From CALDSL01 sp039810245 (GTDB lineage: Bacteria > Chloroflexota > Anaerolineae > Anaerolineales > Anaerolineaceae): a stretch of DNA of 64,000 nucleotides. The notes below the pieces were generated by a model, which made no database searches, was not told the origin of the DNA, and saw only the letters and a program-made list of their open reading frames with translations. The stretch's first letter is position 1, and the number at the start of each line of letters is the position of its first letter. Positions 33,699 through 43,371 of this stretch are shown piece by piece. Where the stretch lies: positions 1-64,000 of the forward strand of contig JBDHWQ010000005.1 in assembly GCA_039810245.1 (NCBI GenBank), read 5' to 3'. Made by a program: the position numbers and the translations under genes.

Positions 33699-35894
33699 AT
33701 GGATATTCATCGAGAAATACCCAACCATTTTGTGCTCCCGCGCCGGATTAACCGCCTCGGCGAGCTGGCATACAACCTGTGGTGGTCGTGGAACCCCGAA
33801 GCGCAGCGCCTGTTTTCCATGATTGACCGCCAGTTATGGGACCGGCTTTCGCATAACCCGGTCTCATTTTTGCGCCAGGTGGAGCGCCCCCGGCTGAATG
33901 CCGTCACCAATGACCGCTATTACCTGGACATGTATGACCGCGTGCTGCGCAATTTTGACCAGTATATGCGCCGCGAGGACACCTGGTTCCAACGCACGTA
34001 TCCCAAGCTGCTGGACCGGCAGATCGCCTATTTTTCGTTCGAGTTTGGCCTGCACGAATCGCTGCCGGTGTACGCCGGCGGCCTGGGCATCCTTTCTGGT
34101 GACCACACCAAAGAGGCCAGCGACCTGGGTATGCCGCTGGTGGCAATCGGTTTCATCTATCGCCAGGGGTATTTTGCCCAGCGCATCACCGAAGATGGCT
34201 GGCAGGAAACGCACAGCCAGAACCTGAACCTAGATGATATGCCCGTGATCCCGCTGCTGCAGGAGAATGGGTCCCCGATAGTGGTGGAAGTGCAGCTCCC
34301 GGGGCGTACGGTATACGCGCGCCTGTGGGAAGTGCAGGTTGGCCGCGTGCGTCTGATCCTGATGGACACCGATGTGGATGGCAACGACACAAACGACCGC
34401 CAGCTTACGTCGCGGCTGTACACCAGCGACCCGGATATCCGTATCTCGCAGGAAATTCTGCTGGGAATGGGCGGCGTGCACGCCCTGCGCATGCTGGGCT
34501 ATGCACCCAATATCTGGCACATGAATGAGGGCCATTCCGCTTTCCTGGTAATAGAACGCCTGCGCGAGTATATGGCTGGCGGGCTCACCCTGGACCAGGC
34601 AAAGGAGCAGGTGAGCAAGAGTGATATTTTCACCACGCACACGCCCGTTCCGGCCGGCAATGACCAATTTCCGCTTTGGTTGATTGATAAATACTTTGCC
34701 AATGTCTGGCCAGAGCTGGGGCTGGAGCGTGATGGGTTCATTGACCTGGCGCGCCATGCTCAGGATTGGGGCGATATGTTCAGCATGCCCGTGCTGGCGC
34801 TGCGCCTGTCTGAACAGCGCAACGCGGTTTCCGAGCTGCACGGGCAGGTTTCCCGAAATATGTGGCAGTTCCTGTGGCCCGACTGCCGTGTGGAAGATGT
34901 ACCCATCACGCACATCACCAACGGTGTGCATACCGGAACCTGGCTGGCGCGGCGCATGCGCGTGCTGTTCGAGCGCTATTTTGGCCCGGACTGGCTGCAG
35001 CGCGTCGATGACCCGGATATGTGGGCCAATATCGAGCAAATCCCGGATGCCGAGCTGTGGGCGGTGCACCGCCACCTCAAGCGCAAGCTGGCCATGTTTG
35101 CCAACGATCGCGCCCGCCAGCAGTGGATCAGCGGGACGTTCCACCCGGTGCAGGTGGTGGCAGCCGGGGCGTTAATGGACCCCTATTCGCTCACCATTGG
35201 TTTCGCGCGGCGCTTTGCCACGTACAAGCGCGGCAACCTGCTGCTGCGCGACTTCGACCGCCTGTTGCGCATCATCAACAACCCGTACATGCCGGTACAG
35301 ATTATCTTTTCCGGCAAGGCGCACCCGGCGGATGAGCCGGGCAAGATGATGATCCAGCAGCTCTACCGCGCGGTCAAAGATGCGCGCTCTGGCGGGCGGT
35401 TGATCTTTATTGAAGATTACGAGATGAACGTAGCCCGCTATCTTGTGCAGGGTGTGGATGTGTGGCTGAATAACCCGCGCCGCCCGAACGAGGCTTCGGG
35501 AACATCGGGTGAGAAGGCCGCGCTGAATGGCGTGCTCAACTTTTCGGTGTTGGACGGCTGGTGGCGCGAAGGCTACAACGGCCACAACGGCTGGGCCATT
35601 GGCACCGAGCGCGAGTACGCCGACCCGAACGAACAGGACGCCGCCGACGCCGAGAGCTTGTATGCTACGTTGGAAAATGAGATCGTACCGCTGTACTACA
35701 ACATCCGTACCACTGATGGCCTGCCGGGCGAGTGGATATCGCGCATGAAGGAATCGATCCGCACGCTGGCGCCACAGTTCAGCATGCAGCGCATGGTGAA
35801 AGAATACATGACGCAGCTATACCTGCCGGCGCTGCAGGCGGCCATGGTGGAAACCAAACCGGAAAAGACCAGGGTTTCGGAGAAGGCGCGCTAA
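33699..35894 (+). CDS. glgP: Alpha-glucan (glycogen) phosphorylase
   Basis: 731 aa from the ATG at 33699. Upstream codons in frame (from 33627) lie in the leader hairpin and are not counted. It is the shorter GT35 form common in bacteria and archaea. Seen: ELAYNLWWSWNPEAQRLF, YFSFEFGLHESLPVYAGGLG, NEGHSAFL, THTPVPAGNDQF, the RFATYKRGNLL phosphate-site region and the SGTSGEKAALNG pyridoxal-phosphate segment with its Lys. It releases glucose 1-phosphate from glycogen or maltodextrin. Confidence 0.93.
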   Translation: MDIHREIPNHFVLPRRINRLGELAYNLWWSWNPEAQRLFSMIDRQLWDRLSHNPVSFLRQVERPRLNAVTNDRYYLDMYDRVLRNFDQYMRREDTWFQRTYPKLLDRQIAYFSFEFGLHESLPVYAGGLGILSGDHTKEASDLGMPLVAIGFIYRQGYFAQRITEDGWQETHSQNLNLDDMPVIPLLQENGSPIVVEVQLPGRTVYARLWEVQVGRVRLILMDTDVDGNDTNDRQLTSRLYTSDPDIRISQEILLGMGGVHALRMLGYAPNIWHMNEGHSAFLVIERLREYMAGGLTLDQAKEQVSKSDIFTTHTPVPAGNDQFPLWLIDKYFANVWPELGLERDGFIDLARHAQDWGDMFSMPVLALRLSEQRNAVSELHGQVSRNMWQFLWPDCRVEDVPITHITNGVHTGTWLARRMRVLFERYFGPDWLQRVDDPDMWANIEQIPDAELWAVHRHLKRKLAMFANDRARQQWISGTFHPVQVVAAGALMDPYSLTIGFARRFATYKRGNLLLRDFDRLLRIINNPYMPVQIIFSGKAHPADEPGKMMIQQLYRAVKDARSGGRLIFIEDYEMNVARYLVQGVDVWLNNPRRPNEASGTSGEKAALNGVLNFSVLDGWWREGYNGHNGWAIGTEREYADPNEQDAADAESLYATLENEIVPLYYNIRTTDGLPGEWISRMKESIRTLAPQFSMQRMVKEYMTQLYLPALQAAMVETKPEKTRVSEKAR

Positions 35895-35898
35895 CACG

Positions 35899-36426
35899 AT
35901 GCAACTTGTGCTTACCCCCGAAGCGTTTCTCTACGCGTTAATGATCTTTTTCTTGCGCGTGGGCGATATGTCGCTCGACACCATCCGCGTGCTGTTTGTG
36001 GTGCGCGGGCGCAAGGCCCTCACCTGGGTGCTGGGCTTTCTACAGGCGCTCATCTTTGTTGTGGCTATCAGCTCGGTGCTCTCCAACCTGAACAACGTGC
36101 TCAACGTGATCGGTTATGCAACCGGTTTTGCTACGGGTAATGTAATCGGCATGTTCATCGAAGAGCGGCTGGCGATCGGGCATATCCTGCTCACCATCAT
36201 CAGCCCCACACGAGGCATGGCTGTGGCCGAGCAGTTGCGCGATGCCGGATATGGGGTGACGGAAATTCCGGCGCGCGGCAAAGACGGTACGGTAACCGTA
36301 CTGCACTGTTCGGTGCAGCGCAAACAGATCGACAACGCCGAGACGATCATCCTCGAAGCCGACCCGCAGGCGTTTATCACCACCGGTGATGTGCGCGGCG
36401 TGCGCCGCGGCTTCTGGCGCGCATAA
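35899..36426 (+). CDS. UPF0316/DUF2179-domain membrane protein
   Basis: 175 aa. Three hydrophobic helices (about residues 8-28, 38-60, 65-85) and the RVGDMSLDTIRVLFVVRGRK loop define the UPF0316 (DUF5698) family. The soluble C-terminal part (GYGVTEIPARGKDGTVTVLHC, DPQAFITTGDVRGV) is a DUF2179 domain. Function unknown; related domains may sense nucleotides. It begins 4 bp after glgP, so it is co-transcribed. Confidence 0.85.
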   Translation: MQLVLTPEAFLYALMIFFLRVGDMSLDTIRVLFVVRGRKALTWVLGFLQALIFVVAISSVLSNLNNVLNVIGYATGFATGNVIGMFIEERLAIGHILLTIISPTRGMAVAEQLRDAGYGVTEIPARGKDGTVTVLHCSVQRKQIDNAETIILEADPQAFITTGDVRGVRRGFWRA

Positions 36427-36438
36427 TACGCGAACCAA

Positions 36439-36475
36439 AACGAAAAAACGCCCCTACGCGGGGCGTTTTTTCGTT
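36439..36475. terminator. Bidirectional intrinsic terminator
   Basis: A 16-bp stem AACGAAAAAACGCCCC/GGGGCGTTTTTTCGTT with a 5-nt loop, between convergent genes. Confidence 0.95.
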
Positions 36476-36480
36476 GGCGG

Positions 36481-37818
36481 TTAATCGCTCAGTGGTGAAT
36501 CGGTCTTGCGCACTTTGAGACGCAGACCCTTGACCCCCACAACTTCCACGCGCGTTCCGGCCGGGAGGGATGCACCCGGCTCGGCCAGCTCGGCGCTCCA
36601 CTGCTCGCCGGCCACCTGCACCGTCCCGCGAGGGTTAAGCTCGGAGCGGGCAAACCCGACGCGCCCGGTGATCGTCTCGCGCCCGGTGAGCACCGGTACG
36701 CGCTGCGCGCGCAGGGCAAAGGTGAGGATTGCAAAGAAGAACAGCGCGGTGAACACGCCCAGGCCCAGCACCAGCGGCACGGAAACGCGCTGGAACGGCG
36801 GCACGTTGGGCGAATTAAACAGTACCAGCGCCCCGGTGATAAATGCGATTACCCCGGCAATGGTCAGCGCGCCGTGCGTGGGCGCTTTGATATCCAGCAC
36901 AAATAGCACAAAAGCCAGGATGAGGAACACCACGCCAAACCAGTTGACCGGCAGCAGCCCCAGGCCGTAGCCAGCCAGCGCCAGGCAAACCACGCCGATG
37001 AACCCGGCCACCCAGCCGCCGGGGCTGGAAAGCTCGAACAGCAGCGCCAGCACGCCGAAGTTCATCAGGATCAACACCAGGTTGGGGTTGGTTAGCAAGT
37101 TGAGCACCTGCTCGATGAACGTGCTGTCGAGGGGCAGCACGTCTTTGAAGGCGGTATGTACCACCACGTCTTGCCCGTTGACCGCAACCGTACGCCCATC
37201 CGACTGGCGCAGCACGTCATTGACATCGGTGGCAATGAAGTCGATCAGCCCGGCTTGCAGCGCTTCCGTGGCGGAGACCGCGGTAGCGTTTTCGATCGTA
37301 TCTTCGGCCAGCTTCACTGCTTCCGGGCCGCGGCGCTCGGCCAGCGAGCGCGCGGTGGCCTTGAAGATATTTTTTACCTTGCTCTCCAGCGTCGATGGGA
37401 TATTTTCGCCGCTGGCCTGGATCGGGCTGGCCGCCCCAATGGCGGTTTCGGGGGCCATGGCTGCCAGGTGGCCGGCGAGAGTGATCAACGTACCGGCGCT
37501 GCCGGCCATCGCGCCGTTTGGCGCCACATAGACGATCACCGGCACGCTGCTGGCACGCAGGTCTTCGATAATGGCATTCATCAAATCTTCGCCGCCGCCC
37601 GGGGTGTTGAGCTGCAAAACCACCGCGCTGGCATTTTCGCGCGCTGCCACCTGAAGCCCGCGCTCGATATAATCCGCCATCGCCGGGGTCAGCGGGCCGG
37701 CGGCTCGCATCAGGTATACCGGGCCGTCGCTGCTCTGCGCAAGCGCCGGGTTGGCGAACAAAAATAGCAGGCACAGCAGCCAAAAACAGACCAATCGAAT
37801 GCGCAATGAGGCGTTCAT
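36481..37818 (-). CDS. NfeD-family membrane serine protease
   Basis: 445 aa. The signal peptide (to about residue 27) is followed by a ClpP-like domain: LNTPGGGEDLMNAI, then GAMAGSAGTLIT with the nucleophile Ser, and SPIQASGENIPSTLESKVK supplying the Lys. Four or five TM helices and a C-terminal OB-fold NfeD domain (TGRVGFARSELNPRGTVQVAGEQW) complete it. This is the long NfeD1b architecture; homologues cut stomatin-type partners. No stomatin gene is adjacent here. Confidence 0.92.
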   Translation of the reverse strand: MNASLRIRLVCFWLLCLLFLFANPALAQSSDGPVYLMRAAGPLTPAMADYIERGLQVAARENASAVVLQLNTPGGGEDLMNAIIEDLRASSVPVIVYVAPNGAMAGSAGTLITLAGHLAAMAPETAIGAASPIQASGENIPSTLESKVKNIFKATARSLAERRGPEAVKLAEDTIENATAVSATEALQAGLIDFIATDVNDVLRQSDGRTVAVNGQDVVVHTAFKDVLPLDSTFIEQVLNLLTNPNLVLILMNFGVLALLFELSSPGGWVAGFIGVVCLALAGYGLGLLPVNWFGVVFLILAFVLFVLDIKAPTHGALTIAGVIAFITGALVLFNSPNVPPFQRVSVPLVLGLGVFTALFFFAILTFALRAQRVPVLTGRETITGRVGFARSELNPRGTVQVAGEQWSAELAEPGASLPAGTRVEVVGVKGLRLKVRKTDSPLSD

Positions 37819-37881
37819 GATTCAATTATATCTAATTTATATATCCCGTTAACAGTCTTCTACGATTCGCGCCGTATGCTT

Positions 37882-37892
37882 AGCACAGTGCT
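37882..37892. promoter_or_regulatory. Short dyad upstream of dnaK
   Basis: AGCACAGTGCT, a 5-bp inverted repeat about one base, 28 bp before the dnaK start. It resembles the inner part of CIRCE arms (TTAGCAC is present on the left), but the 9-bp spacer of CIRCE is missing, so HrcA control is not supported. Confidence 0.35.
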
Positions 37893-37919
37893 TTTGGAAA
37901 TTTAAGGAGACAAAACCCT

Positions 37920-39824
37920 ATGGCAAAAATTATCGGCATTGACCTCGGTACAACCAACAGCGTTGTGGCGGTGATGGAAGGTGGAGACCCGGTGGTGATC
38001 CCAACCGCGGAAGGCTCGCGCCTGCTGCCGTCTGTCCTGGCGTTCAACAAAAACGGCGAACGCCTGGTCGGGCAGCCGGCCAAGCGCCAGATTGTTGTCA
38101 ACCCGGAGAATACTGTATTTTCGATCAAGCGTTTTATGGGCCGCCATTATGATGAGGTGGAGCAGGAACGCAAGATGGTTCCATACCACGTAGTTGCCGG
38201 CCCGGCTGGCGATGCGCGCGTGAAAGTGCCCGTGACCGGGCGCGAGTATACCCCGCAGGAAATTTCGGCCATGATCCTGGGCAAGCTCAAAGCGGACGCG
38301 GAAGCGTACCTCGGTGAGCCGGTGACCCAGGCGGTCATTACTGTGCCGGCTTACTTCAACGACAGCCAGCGCCAGGCCACCAAAGACGCTGGCAAAATTG
38401 CCGGTCTGGAAGTGCTGCGCATCATCAACGAACCGACCGCTTCGGCGCTGGCCTACGGGCTGGATAAACGCGCCAACGAGAAAATCCTGGTCTTCGATCT
38501 GGGCGGCGGCACGTTCGACGTGAGCATCCTCGAAGTAGGGGATGGCGTGTTCGAAGTGAAGGCCACGCATGGCGATACACACCTGGGTGGCGACGACTGG
38601 GATGAGAAGATCGTCAATTGGGCGGCGGACGAATTCAAGAAGGAATATGGCATTGACCTGCGCCAGGATCGCCAGGCGCTCCAGCGGCTGCGCGAAGGTG
38701 CGGAAAAGGCCAAGATCGAGCTTTCCAGCGTGATGGAAACCGAGCTTAACCTGCCCTACATCACCGCGGATGCCAGCGGCCCCAAGCACCTGCTGCTCAA
38801 GCTCACCCGCTCGAAGTTCGAGCAGATGACCGACGATTTACTGGCGCGCGTGCGCGGCCCGTTTGACGCCGTGCTCAAAGATGCTGGCATGACCGTCAAG
38901 GATATCGACGAGGTTGTGCTGGTAGGCGGCTCGACACGCATGCCCATGGTGCAGGAGCTGGTGCGCAAGCTGATCGGCAAAGAACCGAACAAAGGCGTCA
39001 ACCCGGATGAGGTCGTTGCGATTGGCGCGGCCATCCAGGGCGGCGTGCTCAGCGGCCAGGTGAAGGACGTGCTGCTGCTCGATGTGACCCCGCTCTCGCT
39101 GGGCGTGGAAACGATGGGCGGCGTAATGACTCCTCTGATCGAGCGTAACACTACCATCCCGGCCAAGAAGACCGAAGTCTTTTCGACTGCCGAGGATAAC
39201 CAGACTGCCGTGGACATCCACGTGCTGCAGGGCGAGCGCCCCATGGCCGCCGACAACATGAGCCTGGGCCGCTTCCGCCTGGATGGCATCGCTGCCGCTC
39301 CGCGCGGCATGCCGCAGGTCGAAGTGACCTTTGACATCGATGCCAACGGCATCCTTAACGTGTCGGCGCGCGACCGCGCTACCGGCAAAGAGCAGCGTGT
39401 TACCATTACCGCCAGCACCAACCTGGGCAAGGGTGAGATTGACCGCCTGGTCAACGAAGCCCAGCAGCACAGCGCCGAAGATGCGCGCCGCCGGGAAGTG
39501 GCCGAGGCCGTCAATGTGGCCGACAACATGGTCTACCAGGCCGAGAAAGTGCTGCGCGAGCAGCCCACGATTGCTCCCGATGCGCGTGCGCAGGTGGAAG
39601 GCAAAATCCAGCAGATGCGCCAGGCAATTGAGCGTAAAGATGGCGATGAGCTGCGCCGCCTGACCCAAGAGATGGAACAGGTCCTGAACCAGGCGCTGCA
39701 GAGTGCTCAGCAGGCAACCCAGAGCCAGGCCCAATATGGCGGCTCAGACGGCGGCCACCCTGGCGCCCCTGGCAACGATGAAGGTGAAGGTGACGTAGTA
39801 GAAGGCGAATTCCACGACGCCTAA
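37920..39824 (+). CDS. dnaK: Chaperone DnaK (Hsp70)
   Basis: 634 aa, normal length. The nucleotide domain has IGIDLGTTNS, FDLGGGTFDVSILEVGDG and VLVGGSTRMPMVQ; the substrate domain has LLLDVTPLSLGVETMGG and DIDANGILNVSARD; the tail ends in acidic EGDVVEGEF. ATP-driven folding of client proteins. AAGGAG lies 10 bp upstream. No grpE or dnaJ adjoins it, so it may be one of several paralogues. Confidence 0.97.
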   Translation: MAKIIGIDLGTTNSVVAVMEGGDPVVIPTAEGSRLLPSVLAFNKNGERLVGQPAKRQIVVNPENTVFSIKRFMGRHYDEVEQERKMVPYHVVAGPAGDARVKVPVTGREYTPQEISAMILGKLKADAEAYLGEPVTQAVITVPAYFNDSQRQATKDAGKIAGLEVLRIINEPTASALAYGLDKRANEKILVFDLGGGTFDVSILEVGDGVFEVKATHGDTHLGGDDWDEKIVNWAADEFKKEYGIDLRQDRQALQRLREGAEKAKIELSSVMETELNLPYITADASGPKHLLLKLTRSKFEQMTDDLLARVRGPFDAVLKDAGMTVKDIDEVVLVGGSTRMPMVQELVRKLIGKEPNKGVNPDEVVAIGAAIQGGVLSGQVKDVLLLDVTPLSLGVETMGGVMTPLIERNTTIPAKKTEVFSTAEDNQTAVDIHVLQGERPMAADNMSLGRFRLDGIAAAPRGMPQVEVTFDIDANGILNVSARDRATGKEQRVTITASTNLGKGEIDRLVNEAQQHSAEDARRREVAEAVNVADNMVYQAEKVLREQPTIAPDARAQVEGKIQQMRQAIERKDGDELRRLTQEMEQVLNQALQSAQQATQSQAQYGGSDGGHPGAPGNDEGEGDVVEGEFHDA

Positions 39825-39835
39825 CCTCCTCCTGG

Positions 39836-39878
39836 CCTCCCCCCATTTTTCAAAAGAGGAAAATGGGGGGAGGTTTTT
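39836..39878 (+). terminator. Intrinsic terminator after dnaK
   Basis: A 14-bp stem CCTCCCCCCATTTT/AAAATGGGGGGAGG followed by TTTTTG. Confidence 0.92.
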
Positions 39879-39956
39879 GATTCGGCGGTTCGCTGTGGCA
39901 AGCAGAGAAATATGCCCCGCCCGAAAACCGCGTGGGCGACCATTTCGAACAAAAAA

Positions 39957-39965
39957 TGATATAAT
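39957..39965 (+). promoter_or_regulatory. Extended -10 placed for a leaderless mRNA
   Basis: TGATATAAT ends 6 bp before the ATG at 39972, and no Shine-Dalgarno is present. Transcription should begin at the A of the start codon. Confidence 0.65.
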
Positions 39966-39971
39966 CCCGCC

Positions 39972-41279
39972 ATGCGGAAAGTCCGGGAAGCCATTTTACT
40001 GGTATTTATCCCACTCATCCTCTTGTGCGCATTAGCATACCTCATCCCTGCCATCCGCTCGCGGGTGGATTGGCGCCTAGAACAGGCGCGCATACAGGTG
40101 CGGTACGCATTGTTCCCGCCGGAAGAGGCAGTGTTCACGCCACAAGACCAGGTGGCTGCTATTGTGCAGGCCACCATGCAGGCGTATACCGCCTTGCCCA
40201 GCGTGACGCCTACCATCACGCCCACCTGGACGCCCGGCCCCACTCAACCGCCTACGGAAACACCCGCGCCTACTGCCATCCCGACGCCACTGCCCAAGGC
40301 CGCCAAGCTGGACAACGTGCGTTATATTGACCAGCACGGCAAGTATAATTACTGCGCCCCGGCCAACCTGGCCATGGAACTGGCGTACTGGGGCTGGCAG
40401 GGCACGCGCGACGAGCTGGGCGCGGCAGTCAAGCCATTTGAGCGCGACCTGAACGTGATGCCTTATGAGCTGGTGGATTACGTGCTGCAAAACACCGGCC
40501 TGCGCGCCATCTGGCGGCCGGGAGGCGACCTGGCGCTGCTCAAGAAACTGGTGGCAGCCGGCTTCCCGGTAATCGTCGAACGCGGCGCGTATATGAAAGA
40601 CCTGAGCGGCAAAGTCTCGTGGATGGGCCACTACCAGGTGGTTACCGGTTATGATGACGCGCGCGGCCGTCTGATTACCCAAGATTCGTTTTATAACGCC
40701 GATTTTCCCGTCAGCTACGAGGAAATGGAGAGTGGCTGGCGCGCCTTCAACTACGTATTCGTGCTGGCCTACCCGCCTGAGCGCGAGGTGGAAGTGAGCG
40801 CGCTGCTTGGCGACATGATGGACGAGCAGGCGGCCACGCGCATTGCGCTTAAAATGGCAGAAGCTGAGATGCAATCTCTGACCGGCGTGGACCAGTACTT
40901 TGCCTATTACAACCGCGGCACCAGCCTGGTGAACCTGCAGGACTATACCGGCGGGGCATCTGGCTACGACAGCGCTTTTGGACTGTACGAAGCCCTGCCG
41001 GCTGGCAAGCGCCCCTGGCGCATGCTGTGGTATCAGACCGGCCCCTATTTCGCGTATTATCATTCCGGGCGTTACCAGGATGTGATCGAGCTGGCCAGCC
41101 TGACATTGAAAAACGCCAGCAGCCCCTACCTCGAAGAGACCTACTACTGGCGCGGCATGAGTTACCTGATGCTTGGGCAGCAGGATGACGCCGTGGCCGA
41201 TTTCCGCACCGCGCTGGAATATCACCCCAATTTTGCCCCGGTTGTTGCGCAGATGCAATATCTGGGGCTGCTTCCCTGA
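39972..41279 (+). CDS. C39-like cysteine protease domain protein with TPR tail
   Basis: 435 aa. An N-terminal signal anchor (residues 8-28) and a Thr/Pro-rich linker (about 75-108) lead to a papain-like C39 domain: YCAPANLAMELAYWG with the Cys near 128, GHYQVVTGYDD with the His near 218, then the Asp of ITQDSFY. The C-terminal part contains helical TPR-type repeats (LEETYYWRGMSYLMLGQQDDAVADF). It is probably exported and membrane-bound. Substrate unknown. The mRNA looks leaderless. Confidence 0.82.
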   Translation: MRKVREAILLVFIPLILLCALAYLIPAIRSRVDWRLEQARIQVRYALFPPEEAVFTPQDQVAAIVQATMQAYTALPSVTPTITPTWTPGPTQPPTETPAPTAIPTPLPKAAKLDNVRYIDQHGKYNYCAPANLAMELAYWGWQGTRDELGAAVKPFERDLNVMPYELVDYVLQNTGLRAIWRPGGDLALLKKLVAAGFPVIVERGAYMKDLSGKVSWMGHYQVVTGYDDARGRLITQDSFYNADFPVSYEEMESGWRAFNYVFVLAYPPEREVEVSALLGDMMDEQAATRIALKMAEAEMQSLTGVDQYFAYYNRGTSLVNLQDYTGGASGYDSAFGLYEALPAGKRPWRMLWYQTGPYFAYYHSGRYQDVIELASLTLKNASSPYLEETYYWRGMSYLMLGQQDDAVADFRTALEYHPNFAPVVAQMQYLGLLP

Positions 41280-41312
41280 CCGGAACACGAACAGCTTGCA
41301 GGCGGTAGATAG

Positions 41313-42551
41313 ATGTTGAGAATCCTACACTTCGCAGACGCTCATATTGACATGGCCGCCCAGGGCCGGCGCGACCCGCAGACCGGGCTTCCGCTGCGCA
41401 TGCTCGATTTTCTCAAAGCGCTGGATACGATTGTCGACACGGCGATTGAAGAGCGCGTGGACCTGGTGCTGTTCGCCGGCGACGCATATAAAGACCGCTC
41501 GCCGCAGCCAACCTTCCAGCGCGAATGGGGGCGGCGTATCATGCGCCTGTCGCGCGCCGGTATCCCGACCCTGCTGCTGGTAGGAAACCACGATATTTCT
41601 CCGGCGGCGGGGCGCGCCAACGCCATGCAGGAATACGAGACGCTGGAAGTGCCCAACGTGCGCCTGCTGGGCAAGCCCGGTTTTCTCGGCCCGGATGATC
41701 TGTTCGGCCTGCCGCTGCAGCTTATCGCGCTCCCGTGGGTGTCTCGCTCGGGGATGATGGCCAACCTGGGGCTGACCGGCCTGGAAACCGCGCAGATCTA
41801 TACTGAGATGGAAACCAGGCTGACGGAGCTGGTGCAGGGGTATATCGACGATGCTGACCCATCGCTACCGCTGATGATGGCCGCCCACGGTTCGGTGCAG
41901 GGCGCGGTGTACGGCGGAGAGCGCAGCGTGCAGTTGGGCAGTGACCTGGTTCTGCCGGGCGCGATGGTCAAGGACACACGCCTGTGTTACGTGGCGCTGG
42001 GGCACATCCACAAGGCGCAAGACGTTAATAAGGGCTTGCAGCCGCCGGTGATTTACCCTGGGTCGATTGAACGGGTGGATTTTGGCGAAGTGGATGACGA
42101 AAAATACTTCGTCATTGCCAATGTGGAAAAGGGGCAGGACACGCAGGTGGAATGGCGCAGGCTAGACGGCCGCCGCTTCGTTGACCGCTACATCACCCTG
42201 GACGGGCCGGATAACCTGATGGACTGCATCTTCCGCCAGCTCCCCGCGGCCAATGACCTGGAAGGCGCGATTATGCGCGTGATCCTGGATTACCCGCGCG
42301 CCTGCGATGCGCTGGTGGATGAGGTAAGCCTGCGCGGGTACGCCAGCGCGGCATTTGAGTTCCACCTGGTGCGCCGGCCGCGCATGGAAACCCGCCTGCG
42401 CATCCCGGGTGACAGCAGCATCAACAGCCTGACGCCTATGGAACTGCTGGATATTTACTGGCGCGCGATGAAAACCCAGGCGGACGACCCGGATGGTTTG
42501 CAATCGCTGGCGAATGAAATCATCGCGTCTTGTAACGGCTCTGGCGGCTAA
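41313..42551 (+). CDS. sbcD: SbcD/Mre11-like metallophosphoesterase nuclease
   Basis: 412 aa. All metallophosphatase motifs are present in order: FADAHID, LFAGDAYKD, LLVGNHD, AAHGSV and ALGHIHKA. These coordinate two Mn ions for DNA exo/endonuclease activity. The partner ATPase (SbcC-type) is at 51311, 9 kb away, so the usual sbcDC pairing is broken up in this genome. It starts 33 bp after the C39-like gene. Confidence 0.9.
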   Translation: MLRILHFADAHIDMAAQGRRDPQTGLPLRMLDFLKALDTIVDTAIEERVDLVLFAGDAYKDRSPQPTFQREWGRRIMRLSRAGIPTLLLVGNHDISPAAGRANAMQEYETLEVPNVRLLGKPGFLGPDDLFGLPLQLIALPWVSRSGMMANLGLTGLETAQIYTEMETRLTELVQGYIDDADPSLPLMMAAHGSVQGAVYGGERSVQLGSDLVLPGAMVKDTRLCYVALGHIHKAQDVNKGLQPPVIYPGSIERVDFGEVDDEKYFVIANVEKGQDTQVEWRRLDGRRFVDRYITLDGPDNLMDCIFRQLPAANDLEGAIMRVILDYPRACDALVDEVSLRGYASAAFEFHLVRRPRMETRLRIPGDSSINSLTPMELLDIYWRAMKTQADDPDGLQSLANEIIASCNGSGG

Positions 42552-42557
42552 CCGCTG

Positions 42558-43202
42558 TCAGGCTTTCCACACCAGGATCACTCTACCCGTAAAGCCCTCG
42601 GCAAAGCGCGCCGCGGGGATGCGGCCGTTGGCCTGCAGGCGCGCATAATGGCCGGATGGGTTATGGACAAAAAAGGCAAGCGGCTGGTCTGACTGTACTT
42701 CCGCGCCGGTGATCACCACCAGGTGGCCGCCGCGCTTTGTCACCGGGCCATCGGTGCCGATCTCATAGGAAGTGGAAGCGATCACCAGCCGGCCCTGGCG
42801 CAAAAAGGCGGGGATGTCTTGCACGTCCGCGGCGCGCGGCTCGGCGGCCAGCCCCACCGACTGGCATAATTCTGCCAGCGCGCGGTGGATCCAGCCGCGC
42901 TCCACCATCTGCCCGTTTTCCCCCGCCTGCACCAGGTAACCACTCCGGTCAACGCCATCGCGCGCCCAATCCAGCAGCGGGCGAACCGGTCCGCCGTGGG
43001 CTTCGACCGCCATCTTGACGCAGGCCACGCCGCAGCCGCGCTCCACCCAATAAGCATACTCCTGCGGCGTGCGCGCGCCGCTATCTGCCCACCGCGGGTC
43101 GGATTCGGGCTGAATGCGGCAGGTAAAGATATCGTCAGCCAGCTCAGGTGAGGCCACCTGGGCCGCATATGGCACGGGGTAGGGCAGCAGGATGGTTTCC
43201 AT
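42558..43202 (-). CDS. C39-like peptidase-fold protein, cytoplasmic
   Basis: 214 aa without signal peptide. The sequence GCGVACVKMAVE gives a candidate Cys, GGHLVVITGAE the His and HNPSGHYARLQ the third residue, in the order of C39-like (papain-fold) domains. It converges on sbcD with a 6-bp gap and no terminator. Whether it cuts peptides or is only a structural relative is open. Confidence 0.72.
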   Translation of the reverse strand: METILLPYPVPYAAQVASPELADDIFTCRIQPESDPRWADSGARTPQEYAYWVERGCGVACVKMAVEAHGGPVRPLLDWARDGVDRSGYLVQAGENGQMVERGWIHRALAELCQSVGLAAEPRAADVQDIPAFLRQGRLVIASTSYEIGTDGPVTKRGGHLVVITGAEVQSDQPLAFFVHNPSGHYARLQANGRIPAARFAEGFTGRVILVWKA

Positions 43203-43289
43203 ATGGAAGAATCATACCCCATGTTGGCAAGCGGCGGGGTAACAGCCATCTTTTAACCTTAATATTTTCACGCAGGCGCAAACTGCCTA

Positions 43290-43318
43290 TTGATTTTTCG
43301 CGCGAATGGTGCAACAAT
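43290..43318 (+). promoter_or_regulatory. Predicted promoter of the ROK regulator
   Basis: TTGATT, 17-bp spacer, AACAAT, upstream of an inverted repeat at 43335-43353. Confidence 0.45.
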
Positions 43319-43334
43319 ACACTTTGTAAGTTTA

Positions 43335-43353
43335 GTAAACATTCAAAGTTTAC
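43335..43353. promoter_or_regulatory. Candidate ROK-repressor operator (autoregulation)
   Basis: GTAAAC, 7-bp spacer, GTTTAC, ending 18 bp before the ROK start codon. AT-rich dyads of this form are usual for ROK-family repressors. Confidence 0.55.
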
Positions 43354-43371
43354 AACCCTGGAACAAACCCC

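Noticed and set aside
37880..37895. CIRCE element before dnaK
   Set aside because: Only the left arm is similar and the 9-bp spacer is absent.
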